Below, piece by piece: positions 43,504-54,405 of a stretch of DNA of 64,000 nt; position 1 is the stretch's first letter, and each line of letters opens with the position of its first letter. This DNA comes from Pseudoneurospora amorphoporcata. Lineage: Eukaryota; Ascomycota; Sordariomycetes; Sordariales; Sordariaceae. The notes beneath the pieces were generated by a model. It was not told the DNA's origin. It saw nothing but the letters and a program-made list of their open reading frames with translations, and did not search any database. The position numbers and the translations under genes were made by a program. Where the stretch lies: positions 1 through 64,000 of the forward strand of contig MU859229.1 of assembly GCA_033297205.1 (NCBI GenBank). The letters are read 5' to 3'.

Positions 43504-46500
43504 TCCGGCTGCGTGGAACTCCGAGGGTTTAGGGGGTGCGATGAGAGCCTGGCAATAGAACCCAGCCCGGTATCAAGGAGATCTCAAAATATATGAATAA
43601 TGTAGCTGCTCGGAGCCCTACCATTCAGGCAGCGTTAGATAGTAGATCAGCGATGCCTTGCAACAAGGTGGAGGTCATGGCTGGGAGGTAATTCCGATCG
43701 GATTGTGAATGGGCTCTGAGCTAGCGTAACAGAAAGAATACTAGAGTAGCGGTATGGAAATAAAGACAATACAAGCAGGTCTTTCAACAACTATCTATCT
43801 GGCTTCCCAGCAAGGCGCTTTCGTCCCGTCACTCCAAAGTCAAAGATCGACGGAAATGAGTGGATATATCGCAAGTGACACTAGGTACCTACGATGCCGA
43901 GAGCATAGAAAGATGTTGATGCTAGATGTAGTTGCCTGCATCCGAGAAGAGCAGAGTAAGTCTCTACACGAATACCCAGACCTGTCCTGCCTTGTTCCCC
44001 AAATTTGCCAGCCGAGGGAATCCTCCCGTCATTAAGCCCAACACAAACTTCCTGTTTCGACGTAGGTTCCTCGTTACATTTTATGACGTATTGTTTTGTT
44101 GGTAGAGTTACCTAGTAATGTTATGGGATCTGCCATTCAGTTCCGGGGACCGATAGATGATTCGACTTGGTGGTATGTGACGGCTCGTGAGCAGAATGAT
44201 GGCGAGGAGTCAGTGTGCGTTGTGTGAATGTAAGGAACAGATCGAGACCGGTGATTGAGGCTGGGGCATCCGGAGACTGATCGGATATGTTTTCTGTTCG
44301 TGTAAAGAATATTGGGGGGAAGCCGCCAAGTTTGCTCGTCAGGTCTTGAAGTTGAAGGTTCGCAACAAGAGATACATTTTATCTTTTCTTTTTCGTTCTT
44401 TCTTTTTTTTTCTTTTTTTTTTTTTTTTTTTTTTTTCTCTATTTTTGGTCCTTTTTTTGTTTGTCTACGTTTCATTCTTTGTGTATGACGGGTTTCCTTT
44501 TGTTCACTCGATGCCGTACACGAGTTTTGGTGTGGAAAGTCAACCATCGCTGTCGGGATGTTGACGGTTGAGTGTTTGGTGGAAAATGACCACTGCGGTT
44601 GAAGAGTTCCTTTGGGGTTCACTTTTCAGAGTGAAGGGTTAGGGTTCGAAAAGGGGGCTTGTAATCACACCCAATGTCGGCCGGCACCGCGAGTGGTCGG
44701 TCGGGCGGGAACAAATCGCCGCTCTCAGGAGTCAGGGGTCACCGTTTAAATGTACTAAATCGAGAACACAATCGTGGAGAAAGATGTCTCGCGTAGGGCG
44801 TTCATCCGATATTTGATGGCGGTTTATAAATATCAACCATGTGAGTTACCCGAGTTGCCCCTTACCCGGGCCGTGGGGCCCTAGTAAGGAGGAGAGCAAA
44901 GGACAGATAAAATTATTGTCTTTGGTCTTGGATCGTTATTGTGAAGGCGACGAATGCAGTTTCGGTGTGGGTTAATACCGAGCCTACCCATCCGTAAACT
45001 GCTTGATTTTTCCAGTTGTTATCTTGGACGATTTTGACATTGTCCTGGATTATGACTTCTCTTTGACACATGATTGCGTGATGCGGGAGAAGAATATTGG
45101 CTCCAAGAAACAAATATCGCACGACAAACGATGGAAATATGGTGGTGGTCTTGTGGATGGTCCAAGGATATGGGATGCCAGAAGTGCAAGGCTGACCAAG
45201 GCGGACGTTCCCGAATATTCGGATGGCGGGTGTGATGTCGATCATCGATCACGAATGGAAAGAAATATCCGGGTTCGGGTTCGGGTCGCGACCCAAGAAA
45301 TCCAAGAATAATTGATGGCAAGGAAGCAGTCGAAGGAGGCTGAGTCGCTGCCTTGAACGGTAGTACTAGACTGCGAATTGGTTAGGTATACTTCTTGTCT
45401 TCAACCTTCAGGCTATTGTCTCTATGATGATACTCTCACTTATTTCCGACTGAGAGTCAGGACGTTGATAAGTCCGAGTCAGAAGGCAAAGATTCCTAGG
45501 GTCGGAAGCCGGAAAGAATTGAGGGTCGTGAAGGTCGTCAAAACAAGGACACAGTTCACTGCCCTGGCGTTCATGCGGAGTTGTGTGTGTGCCTGCGAGT
45601 TGGTGGAGGTCAGGCACCAACGACAGGGACCGGGAACTGAACAATTCAATGTTAGGTAGTGAAAATGAAATGGAAGACGCTCGGACCACCTGCCGACCTT
45701 TTCTCGCCGAAACACGAATGCCAAGGCGTCTTCAGCGGGGAGCGCAATCAAACTGGCCAGCAATGTTCACACTTTCAGCTTCCTTTTCTCTCTGTTCGGT
45801 GGGGTTAAATGACCCATTGTGAGAGCCAAATGCACGCCACGATGTTAAAGGGAGCCAAGAAAGGGATCGGAAGGATTCAAACGATCGAGAGACCAGGGGA
45901 ATCCACTCAAACGCGCTTGTAATATCCCTTTTTGGGTGATGCAGGCATTGGGAAGTCGGGCTAGTTCGTGCACAATGACGCGTGGGTTGACGAGCAGAAA
46001 GGCGAGTGTTCGGCGAAAACAAAGTCGACGGGGACCGGAGCGTCGGGCGGATTATTCTGAGAAAATATCGCAACGCAATTACCACAGCTACCTTAATTTC
46101 CAGAGTGTGGTATTCCCTATCTTCCTTTACAAGTGGAAAAGACAAAGTCGACAAGTTTTTCTGAGGTCGACGGCGACAGAGCCAGCGGCAGACAGAGTCA
46201 CCGCCCGGTTGCCCCGATATCTTCCCCGAGAAAGTAGAAGCGGTAGCGGTCGAAGGCAGCAGGGCAAGCACCCCGTCACACGGTACACCCCGGCCACCGG
46301 CCATCGGTCCAGGACTCCAGCTCCAGCCCAGCACCCAGGTCCAGCCCCAGGGCAAACACCCCCTGTCGCATTGACATGATCCTCCCCCCCGAGCCCGTGC
46401 TCCCCGTCCCCCGTCCCCCTGTCACCCCGTTCCCCGTCGGTTCAGGCCAGGTCGTTGTTGTGTCTTGTTTCGCATTGATTTCCTTCCTTTTGGTCTTCCG

Positions 46501-47744
46501 TTCGACGAAACCCTCAACCTCACATCATCCACGGTTCCTTCACGGCTGCGTTGCGTTGCCTTGCATCGTCGACCTGCGTCCAGTGGTAGTGGTACCAGTT
46601 GCTCTTGCATATTGGCTTCCGTCTGCAAAGGAATCGGAACTGAACACGCTTCCACGACCGTCGTCACTGCCTGCTCTTTTTGCAGCTTGCGCTCGCTTTC
46701 AGTCAGGTCACCACCGACCAACCACAGTCCACTTCTTTCGGGAACTTCTGTCGTTTTTCTCTCCTCCCTTCTTTTGACCTTGCAAGTTATGCTGCACCAA
46801 GCAACAAGTTCTACTCAGCTTTAGTTGTACAAATCACGATTACTACGACATACAGTACCTTCTAATCGACGAGATATTGTCAAGACGCCCGCTAGCTATA
46901 TCAACGAGCCGCATACGCATACACCGTAATATTAGGCCAAAAACAGAAAAAACAAGAGATCCCCTGTCGCGGCTTTGGTACTCAGCGCAATCTCTCTAGA
47001 CTCAAGGTCCAGGTACTTAGCCCTCGCCCATTGGCTTTCTTGCCCTTCATTTTATCCCAGCTCCATGGCCTTGTCTTGTTCTGCACTGCTGCTGTTTATT
47101 TACGATCCCGTCCCCAAAAAGGCGGAAATAACTGGCGCCACAGCTGCAGTGCTACTCTCGTTCTGTTCAAGGTACTCACTTGTCCGCTACTAAGTCACGG
47201 TATCTGCAGGTCTGCACCGCCAAAGCCCAAACACCACCCAACCACCACTACCTATCTACCCTGACCTACCCAACCAAGGCCAGAGCCATTCAGCGAGACC
47301 AGCCACGGAAGACATAGCATACCGACCTCTTCACTTAGGATACGTACCGATCCAACCTGCACCGACCCGACTACACGCGGACTAGAGACATTGCGACCGA
47401 GCCTTTTCGAGACAATTTGCTCTTCCCAGGGCTTCGCTATAGCCAACACCAAGTCGTCCTCCCTGCATACTGCCGCCGTCGATAAGCCCAGAGCTCCCTG
47501 ATCGACTCGATCCGTCTGTTTGCTTTTACGCGCCCCCCTGCCTCCCTGGGGCTGGTCCCGACGAGAGCCTCTCACCGAGTCGACGCCGCCAATCCCCCAA
47601 CAATTCCTCCGCCAGTCGCAAGTCATCAGTCGCCCGTCGCAAACCTTGTCGCCTACTTCCCCTTCTTGAGCGGCCATCTCTCCACCAATCCCCCCCATCT
47701 CGACCGCGAGAGCGTCATGAGCACGGCGACCAATTGAGGCCAAC
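43504..47744. other. 4.2-kb region without a supported gene
   Basis: Motif-free ORFs only, including a 207-codon minus ORF (45732-46355). A T24 run is at 44413-44436. From about 46400 to 47744 the plus strand is pyrimidine-rich with short TACCTA motifs; this is probably promoter and a long 5' UTR of the RhoGEF gene. A 5' UTR intron there cannot be excluded. Confidence 0.45.
44413..44436. repeat. Poly(T)24
   Basis: 24 consecutive T embedded in a longer T/C-rich tract (about 44390-44442). Confidence 0.9.
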
Positions 47745-50700
47745 ATGGTTCGTGTCACGGAGGAGCTGGCGATCTCGCCAGAGCATGTCACACTCTACTA
47801 TACCACCGACCCTTTGCTCGGCCACCTACCCGTCCTAATCTTCCACGGCCCTTCGACGACAGCAAACTACACTCTCAACAGTTCGCGCATCCAGGTCCAT
47901 GTCTATACCCCCGCTGGGTTTATGTCCTTTCACCGCATCACCATCTCTCCCAACTCTCCCTTCTACGATGTTGTCGACTACCTACCGCGCGAGTTCCAAG
48001 GTGACGAGATTTGCAGAGGACTGGCCTTTGGCCTGTACAAGTACTTCAGCGAGCTACCAGAAGCCGTCAAAACCTACCTAAAACACCAGTATCCCACACG
48101 AGGCCCCAGGGCTCCCGATACGGCAGCCACGTTATTCAGCCCTCAGCATGCCGCCGACCTCGCCAAATCGGCCGTTCCCGCCGAAAACACCGCCGATGTG
48201 ATCGAGAGCCTCCAAGTTGCGCTACAAACACAACACATAAGCAACGTGGATATCGACTTGGTATTGCCCCCAGGCTCCATCATCCCGCTTGATGACGAGG
48301 AACTCGAGGAAGTACCTGAGGATGAAGACGATATTTTGGACCCGACTCTAAGGCAATATGGCGGCTATACTCCTTTGGTCAAGCTGTTTGGAGAGCCTGT
48401 GTTTCTGCCCACTTCGAAGCTTCGCCGCGCGCCTTCGCGACCCGCCTCATTACGAAACAGGACCAAGTCGTTTTCAAGGAACCAGAAAGTAGAACTGCGC
48501 ATGAAGCTGGGCGAATTGGTCGATACCGAGGAGCGCTACGTACTCAAGGTAAACGAGCTGGTGAACCACGTGGCGGACGAGTTTCGCCAAGGTGCAAAGG
48601 CACGAGCTACCGGTAGCATCAGCCCGTCAGAGGAGGACCTGGACAAACTCTTCCCGCCATCAGCGGAGGAGATATTACAGCTGAACACGGCGTTTGTGCA
48701 CGAGCTTCGGCGGATTATGGACGATACGGAAGAGGATGCGATCAATGACATGGAGACACCATTCCCAATACACAGAGAGGGCTCCGTCAAGGTCAAGGAC
48801 CCCAGCGGTGCTTTGGCCATGGCCCGCCTCTTCATGGAGTGGTTCCCCAAGTTTACAGAGTGTTATCAGGACTACATTCGGGCCAGTCGGGAATTTCCCC
48901 GGTTGCTCAACCTATTCCTAGAGCAACAATCAAGCTTTCGCCAGCGGGTAGCCCAGAAAGGAGAACAAGCAGTCCGATCCCTCCTCATAGAGCCGGTCCA
49001 GCGATTGCCCCGATACAGTCTTATGATCGACCAGATTGTGAACTGCCTACCCATTACGCATCCTGCGCTGCAACTGATGCTTCGCGCAAGAGATATAATC
49101 ACCAACATCTGCTCTCTAGACGAGGGCGCAGGAGACCAGGCCCACATCATTAACAGGTTACGCGCAATGGTGGAATGCTGGCCCCCAGACTTGGAGCCGC
49201 AAGGAAGGTTAGCCGTGGCTGCCGACTTTGTCGAGCTATCTCCCCCATTTGATGACCTGCGGGAATCAGATCTTGAAGAGAATGCCGGAATTTTCCTTGT
49301 ATTCTCCGACATTGTCGTCATCCTCAAGAAGAAGACCGACTCGGGGCTTACGGGTCGTGACCTACTACGCGAGATCGACAAGCCATCACCCGCTGGTCTG
49401 CTCGCATCCATGACAAACGTTGCTGGAGGACCCGGGATGTGGGAGTTTGCGCTTACGGGGTGGCATAACCTTGCCGATGTTCGCTTCACAGAGTCTGCCG
49501 ATGGTAGGCTAATCTGGATGGCGTCCACGGCTGATATGAAAGGGTCTCATTCTGGCGAGTATTTCGGTGGAAAGGCCATTACCTCGAGGTGTTTTCTCCT
49601 GCAAGAAATGTACGAGGGCAGGGCATCCAAGTGGAGCGAAGAAATCGTCAAGGCCCGTATCGAGGGTCGATTTTCCGAGCCGGAGAGGGAGGATCCCACT
49701 TGGACTTTGCGTTCGGTTAGGATGGAAGAAAACAATTTCCGGCTACACGCAGCCGTGTTTCAGGAGGCCGCAGATCAACTCATCGAAGGCCGACGAGAAC
49801 CAGCACCTATCCGTGTTGCTCTGGATATGGACCTAGGTACCAAGAGCGCCCCGGTCGGTCATTACGGCGTTGAGGTCGTGGTCGAGATCAGTACTGCGGA
49901 TCTGAGGAGGATATCGATGAATACTCTCGGCTTAAACGGCAAGAAGTTCAGCGATGATGTTGCCTTGGACGACTTTCTACCAACCCTCTCACGCAGAATT
50001 ATCCAGTTGCTAAGTACTCAAACCTGTGTCGCTAACCAAAGACTTGCCCCTGCCCTTGTCAACTACTACACCAAGATCTTACGCGGCCTCCACATGGGGT
50101 CAAAAGACATAGAAAAAGGTCACAAGCGCTCACAAAGCGCGTCCCCCGTCAAGTTGTTGTCGAATTTCCTCGGTGGCAGCACGCCCAGTGTTACACTCAC
50201 AGAAAGTACGCCCAGTGGCTCGCTAAGGGGGCACCAGCGGAATCCTAATGGGAGTGCTCCCGCTCTGCTCCCTTCGCAGATGGCCAGGACGAACAGTCGG
50301 AACGACTTGATGTTGCTTGCGGCCTCGATCAAGGAACAGCATAGTATCAAGCTGGGCACTACTGAGGACATGCGCCCCGAAAACCCACTGTTCCGTCTTG
50401 AACAGACCTTCACTGGTTTCATTGCCAATCTACAGGCTCGTAAAGGCTACTATCATGGCCGAACACTGCTTACTAGATCCATGGCAGATGAACTGTTGGT
50501 CAACGACCTCTACAACAGGCTGATCGAGTTTCCTTTCGATTTAGAAGCCTCGGCTGAGGTGGGCACTGACATTGTGTTTGCCGCGTTCGAGAAGTTCGTG
50601 CGTATCGCATGGCGCGATCAGATAGGACCGATCATAACCATGCACGCGCTCGATGCTCTCCAAGTCCGCGCTTCCAAGAGAGTGGTGGGAGACTTTGGCG

Positions 50701-52574
50701 ACTTCGTTCGGTTCATTTTCCGAGACCTGGCCCCACAAAACCGACGGGCTTTCACCGCACTGATCAAACTACTGGCAGATTTATTAGATGGATGTTCGAA
50801 TGACGGAGATCGGGGTGCGCTGACACTAGCGTTCGCGGAATTACTCGTTGACGACGGCACCGGTTCCAACTACATCAATCTCCTAGACCGCCTTGTTGAA
50901 GACTGCGACCGAATATTCGAGGACCACAGCTTTGGCGCAACCCTACAGCTCAAGAGCTCACACGACGATATTACCGCGAGTAACCGGAGTCAGAAGTCCA
51001 CCACGGGATCTATGACGTCCAACAGTTCGTCGCTCCGGAGAAAGTTTGGGTTTGACAACCTGCTCCGGCAAAACAGCAACAAAGAATCCGACCGCGATCG
51101 TCCTTCCGTATGGCGGTCCCTCAGCAAGCACACAAGGAGCCCAGGTGAAAGTTCCAGCCTTTCCAAAGCGAGTAGGTCAAAATCAATCGATATCAGCGTT
51201 TTTTTCAATCCACCAACACCCAACAGGTCGCGACGCCCAGGGTCGCGAGACAGGCCTCCAATCGCCGGAGCTTTCGATGACATCACGCACCGTCCGTCTA
51301 GTTCAAAACGATTAGAAACGATTGGCGAGCCGGAAAATGAAGAAGCGTCTCCCGGATCCAAGCGGTTAAAGAAGAAGCGTCGCAGCTCGTTGTCTGACTT
51401 GAAGTCGATATTGTCGTCCACCACCCTGGTAGATTCGGTTACGAGCCCGCCCCCGGTCGACGACAAAGAGGACCCGCTGGTCATCAAACCCGACACCGCC
51501 GACGTCCCTGTGCCCGCTCAGATTAACAAAAAACAGGCCTCCCAGAAGTTTAACACGCTGCCCCGTCTCCCAGCACCGACCAAGATCCCGATCAGTCCGA
51601 ACTCACCCACCAAGATACCCATAAGTCCTGGCTCGGGCTCTAACATCAGCCCTGGCACCGAACTGACACCACCATTGTACGCATCGCGACAAAAGGAGAG
51701 CCCAAGTGTTAGTCCCTTAGCACCCACCCCATGCACTCCACCCGAGAAGGAGCTCTTTAGCTCGTCCCTTCCAATCCGGAAACGTCCCAAGGCCCTTTCG
51801 GTCTCCCAAATACCAACCCTGAAGCCTTCCCGGCTCCCCACCGCCGAACGCCCATCATCAAACAGCAACGGCACCAGCAACGGCGCTCTTAACAATGGCG
51901 GCACCCTCACTCGATCCCCAAGCCGTCCCGCTCTGCCCTATAACAACGGCGGTCTGAAGACCCCGACCTCCTCCAGCGGCCGCCTCGGCCTCCGCTCCCC
52001 TCAAAAGCTCCGCGAACGCCTGCAAACCGAACTCAAAGCCGTCGAAGAAGTCGATGCCACCCTCCAATCCGAGCTGAGCCGCATCTCCGAAGACATGACC
52101 CGCATCAACGCCACTCTCCCACGCTCCGCCTCCTCGGAAATCCGCCGTCTCTCCAGCGCCGTTTGCGCCCTCGAGGAACGCGTCCCGCAAGCCATGATCG
52201 ACCTGCAAGAGCGCCAGGCGGAGATGAACCGGCAGATGGAAGCCACGCTGAGAGCTGCAGAAGACAAAGTGAAAGCCATCGATCAGCTTTACAAGGAGGC
52301 GACTGCCGAGAATGAACTCTTGTATGAGAAGTTCAATAGCGAGCTGGGCAAGATGCTTAAAGCGCTCAAGGGCAAGGGGAGGGAGGATAAGGAGGAATTG
52401 CTGGCGAAACTGAGGGAGCAGAGTGAGGAGGCGGCGAGGGTGAAGAAGGAAAATGCGAGGTTGAAGAGAGAGATGGCGAGTTTGAGGGCGCTGGTCAAGG
52501 CTGGAGTGAGCAGTGGGAGTTATAGTACGCCGGTGGAGAGAGTGGAAGGTATTAATGATGTTGATGGGTCGTGA
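47745..52574 (+). CDS. DH-domain Rho guanine nucleotide exchange factor (Bud3-like candidate)
   Basis: Activates a Rho-family GTPase, probably at sites of septation or polarity. A single 1,609-residue exon. The N-terminal region (YYTTDPLLGHLPVLIFHGPS; DEICRGLAFGLYKYFSELPE) resembles the fungal Bud3-type RhoGEF group. The DH domain spans about 245-440: ELVDTEERYVLKVNELVNHV is its first conserved block and LIEPVQRLPRYSLMIDQIVN the late one. A PH-like region follows. At about 890-1060 lies a RhoGAP-like fold (LVNDLYNRLIEFPFDLEASA; RRAFTALIKLLADLLDGC) with no visible G-x-x-R-x-S-G arginine finger. Residues 1070-1400 are Ser/Pro-rich with two PTKIPISP-type repeats. Residues about 1415-1590 form a coiled coil. 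The name Bud3 is my suggestion, not certain. Confidence 0.85.
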   Translation: MVRVTEELAISPEHVTLYYTTDPLLGHLPVLIFHGPSTTANYTLNSSRIQVHVYTPAGFMSFHRITISPNSPFYDVVDYLPREFQGDEICRGLAFGLYKYFSELPEAVKTYLKHQYPTRGPRAPDTAATLFSPQHAADLAKSAVPAENTADVIESLQVALQTQHISNVDIDLVLPPGSIIPLDDEELEEVPEDEDDILDPTLRQYGGYTPLVKLFGEPVFLPTSKLRRAPSRPASLRNRTKSFSRNQKVELRMKLGELVDTEERYVLKVNELVNHVADEFRQGAKARATGSISPSEEDLDKLFPPSAEEILQLNTAFVHELRRIMDDTEEDAINDMETPFPIHREGSVKVKDPSGALAMARLFMEWFPKFTECYQDYIRASREFPRLLNLFLEQQSSFRQRVAQKGEQAVRSLLIEPVQRLPRYSLMIDQIVNCLPITHPALQLMLRARDIITNICSLDEGAGDQAHIINRLRAMVECWPPDLEPQGRLAVAADFVELSPPFDDLRESDLEENAGIFLVFSDIVVILKKKTDSGLTGRDLLREIDKPSPAGLLASMTNVAGGPGMWEFALTGWHNLADVRFTESADGRLIWMASTADMKGSHSGEYFGGKAITSRCFLLQEMYEGRASKWSEEIVKARIEGRFSEPEREDPTWTLRSVRMEENNFRLHAAVFQEAADQLIEGRREPAPIRVALDMDLGTKSAPVGHYGVEVVVEISTADLRRISMNTLGLNGKKFSDDVALDDFLPTLSRRIIQLLSTQTCVANQRLAPALVNYYTKILRGLHMGSKDIEKGHKRSQSASPVKLLSNFLGGSTPSVTLTESTPSGSLRGHQRNPNGSAPALLPSQMARTNSRNDLMLLAASIKEQHSIKLGTTEDMRPENPLFRLEQTFTGFIANLQARKGYYHGRTLLTRSMADELLVNDLYNRLIEFPFDLEASAEVGTDIVFAAFEKFVRIAWRDQIGPIITMHALDALQVRASKRVVGDFGDFVRFIFRDLAPQNRRAFTALIKLLADLLDGCSNDGDRGALTLAFAELLVDDGTGSNYINLLDRLVEDCDRIFEDHSFGATLQLKSSHDDITASNRSQKSTTGSMTSNSSSLRRKFGFDNLLRQNSNKESDRDRPSVWRSLSKHTRSPGESSSLSKASRSKSIDISVFFNPPTPNRSRRPGSRDRPPIAGAFDDITHRPSSSKRLETIGEPENEEASPGSKRLKKKRRSSLSDLKSILSSTTLVDSVTSPPPVDDKEDPLVIKPDTADVPVPAQINKKQASQKFNTLPRLPAPTKIPISPNSPTKIPISPGSGSNISPGTELTPPLYASRQKESPSVSPLAPTPCTPPEKELFSSSLPIRKRPKALSVSQIPTLKPSRLPTAERPSSNSNGTSNGALNNGGTLTRSPSRPALPYNNGGLKTPTSSSGRLGLRSPQKLRERLQTELKAVEEVDATLQSELSRISEDMTRINATLPRSASSEIRRLSSAVCALEERVPQAMIDLQERQAEMNRQMEATLRAAEDKVKAIDQLYKEATAENELLYEKFNSELGKMLKALKGKGREDKEELLAKLREQSEEAARVKKENARLKREMASLRALVKAGVSSGSYSTPVERVEGINDVDGS

Positions 52575-53672
52575 TTTTCAGACAGTGCGGCTTGTGTTGG
52601 GCGTGGTGTTTTTGTCATGTGGGTCCGGAATTTGGAAAAGGGAAGCATGGTGTTGGTGGTTGGTAGCTTGTTGCATAGTATTCTCTGTGTCTTCATATAT
52701 GTTTGGTATAGTGTCGTTGGTATGGTATGTGCTGGGGTTGCATAATAATGGCTGGTTTGCGCGAGGGCGATGGAGCATTGAGTTTAAGTACAGAGGCATA
52801 TGGAAGATCAAAAGCCGATGAAGAGCATGGGAATCTTTTGCACCTTCGTTGTTATTGATGAATCATTGTCTTGAATTAATGCTCCTTTGGTCAGATTCAT
52901 CGTAGCATGGTGTTCTGGGTGTATGCTATCTAACCTGCCTCTTGCTTGTCTGGTGAGTCTCCCTCGTCCCGGTTGAAGGCCCTCACACGAATCGCCGCGT
53001 GAAATTCTTCGCGCAACCGAAGAAGAAAGGAACCCATCTGCCACCACCTGGCTTGGGACTAACAACTTATCACAGGAGCAATGAGGGAATAAACCATCAA
53101 GCCCACTTTCCACACTGATGCTATGAGACCTCTACTTTCTCACGCCGCACCGCAAAGATCGCTCTTCCTCCTGTCCTACCGTTCCGTCTCATTCGGTCCC
53201 CGCTGGGTGCCTTGTCCCCTCTGCCCTGTGGCCATCGTCCTCGCGTTTCCTCAGTAAGTAAACTTCCTCCCCGAAAAGCGCCCTAGTATGGTCGGACTCT
53301 ACCAGATCGCGCTTTAGGATCCGCGCGGCAGGCACCACAGGTTCTCACGGAAGGCAGCAAACCAGTGAGACCACATTTGCAACTTGGCCTTGGGGACTCA
53401 ACGGTCTTCAGGTGGGTCTTCTTCCAGTAATCACTGTAGCAACCTTTAAAATCTTGCTCGGTAAGCTCTTGATGGGTGAAGATGAGGATGGTGTATTCTG
53501 GGCACTTTTTTTTTTTTTTCCGTCAAAGTTCGTACTGGTTCTTCTTGTGTTCGCTGGGCAAGGGGAAAAGGGAGGGAGGGAGGGAGTTGGAACATCGGAG
53601 GTGGGAAGGGGATTGTAGAATGGGGATTGGGAAAAATGTGGACAACACCATCACCCGCAGTAAAGTCGCTAC
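52575..53672. other. Convergent intergenic region
   Basis: RhoGEF 3' flank. No motif-bearing ORF. A T14 run lies at 53506-53519. Confidence 0.45.
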
Positions 53673-53975
53673 CTACGTATGGATTTTGCTAAACAGGACC
53701 GGTTTACTTGCACATCGAGGTATGCCGTAGTCCTGTCCAAACCTCTCCTTTACCAGCTTGCCCACCTTCCCAGGGTGATACTTCAAGTTCTTCGGATTTG
53801 ACAGTTTCAGTTCGTGGGGGAAGTCAGCTCTGTATTTCTGTTCTTGGTCTTGCGCCGATCGAATGTCGTCCTCTTCCTCGGGCGTTAATGCGGAGGAATC
53901 ATGAGCTTGTTGCTGCTGCTGCTTTTGCTGCGCTCTCAGGGGAGTCATCTTCTTCCCGATGTTTGCTGATGGCAT
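53673..53975 (-). CDS. Small orphan protein, Gln-rich and charged
   Basis: 100 residues from MPSANIGKKMTPLRAQQKQQ. It has a Gln run, acidic helix (ALTPEEEDDIRSAQDQEQKY), and a basic C-terminal part (SNPKNLKYHPGKVGKLVKER followed by FGQDYGIP). The composition change and charge pattern look like a real small protein. The last residues (PRCASKPVLFSKIHT) may be intron read-through, since a GTAAAC occurs there. An upstream exon is possible. No family is recognised. Confidence 0.4.
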   Translation of the reverse strand: MPSANIGKKMTPLRAQQKQQQQQAHDSSALTPEEEDDIRSAQDQEQKYRADFPHELKLSNPKNLKYHPGKVGKLVKERFGQDYGIPRCASKPVLFSKIHT

Positions 53976-54366
53976 TTTGCTAATAAATGGGCACATGAGG
54001 GATCCAGAACCTGCGTGTGTGATTAAGGGCGTTTAAGAGTCGGGTGTGGTTGTCTTTGTTGCTGGTGAGTTTGCTTGTTTTGCTGTGTAGACGTAAGTGC
54101 CCTTACGAAGACATGGAAAGTGTGCCATTTTATTGGCAATAGGCCTCAGCGCTCGGTCGAGGTACGCGCATACGGTTGATATGCTTGAATCGTCGTTGAC
54201 GCCGAGGGCCTGTCATGAGCGGTGATGACAAAGAGGGTATGGTAAAATGGAGCACCAACGACATTCATGGCTCAGACCCGCGCTTATTTGGCGCGTAAGG
54301 AGTATTGAATGTGTCGAAACAACGGCAAGCATTTGGACTTGGTCACCTGGAACTGGCCAATTCATG

Positions 54367-54405
<39 letters not shown>

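Noticed and set aside
45732..46355. 207-codon minus ORF
   Set aside because: Low-complexity composition and lies in the probable promoter of the RhoGEF; no domain seen.
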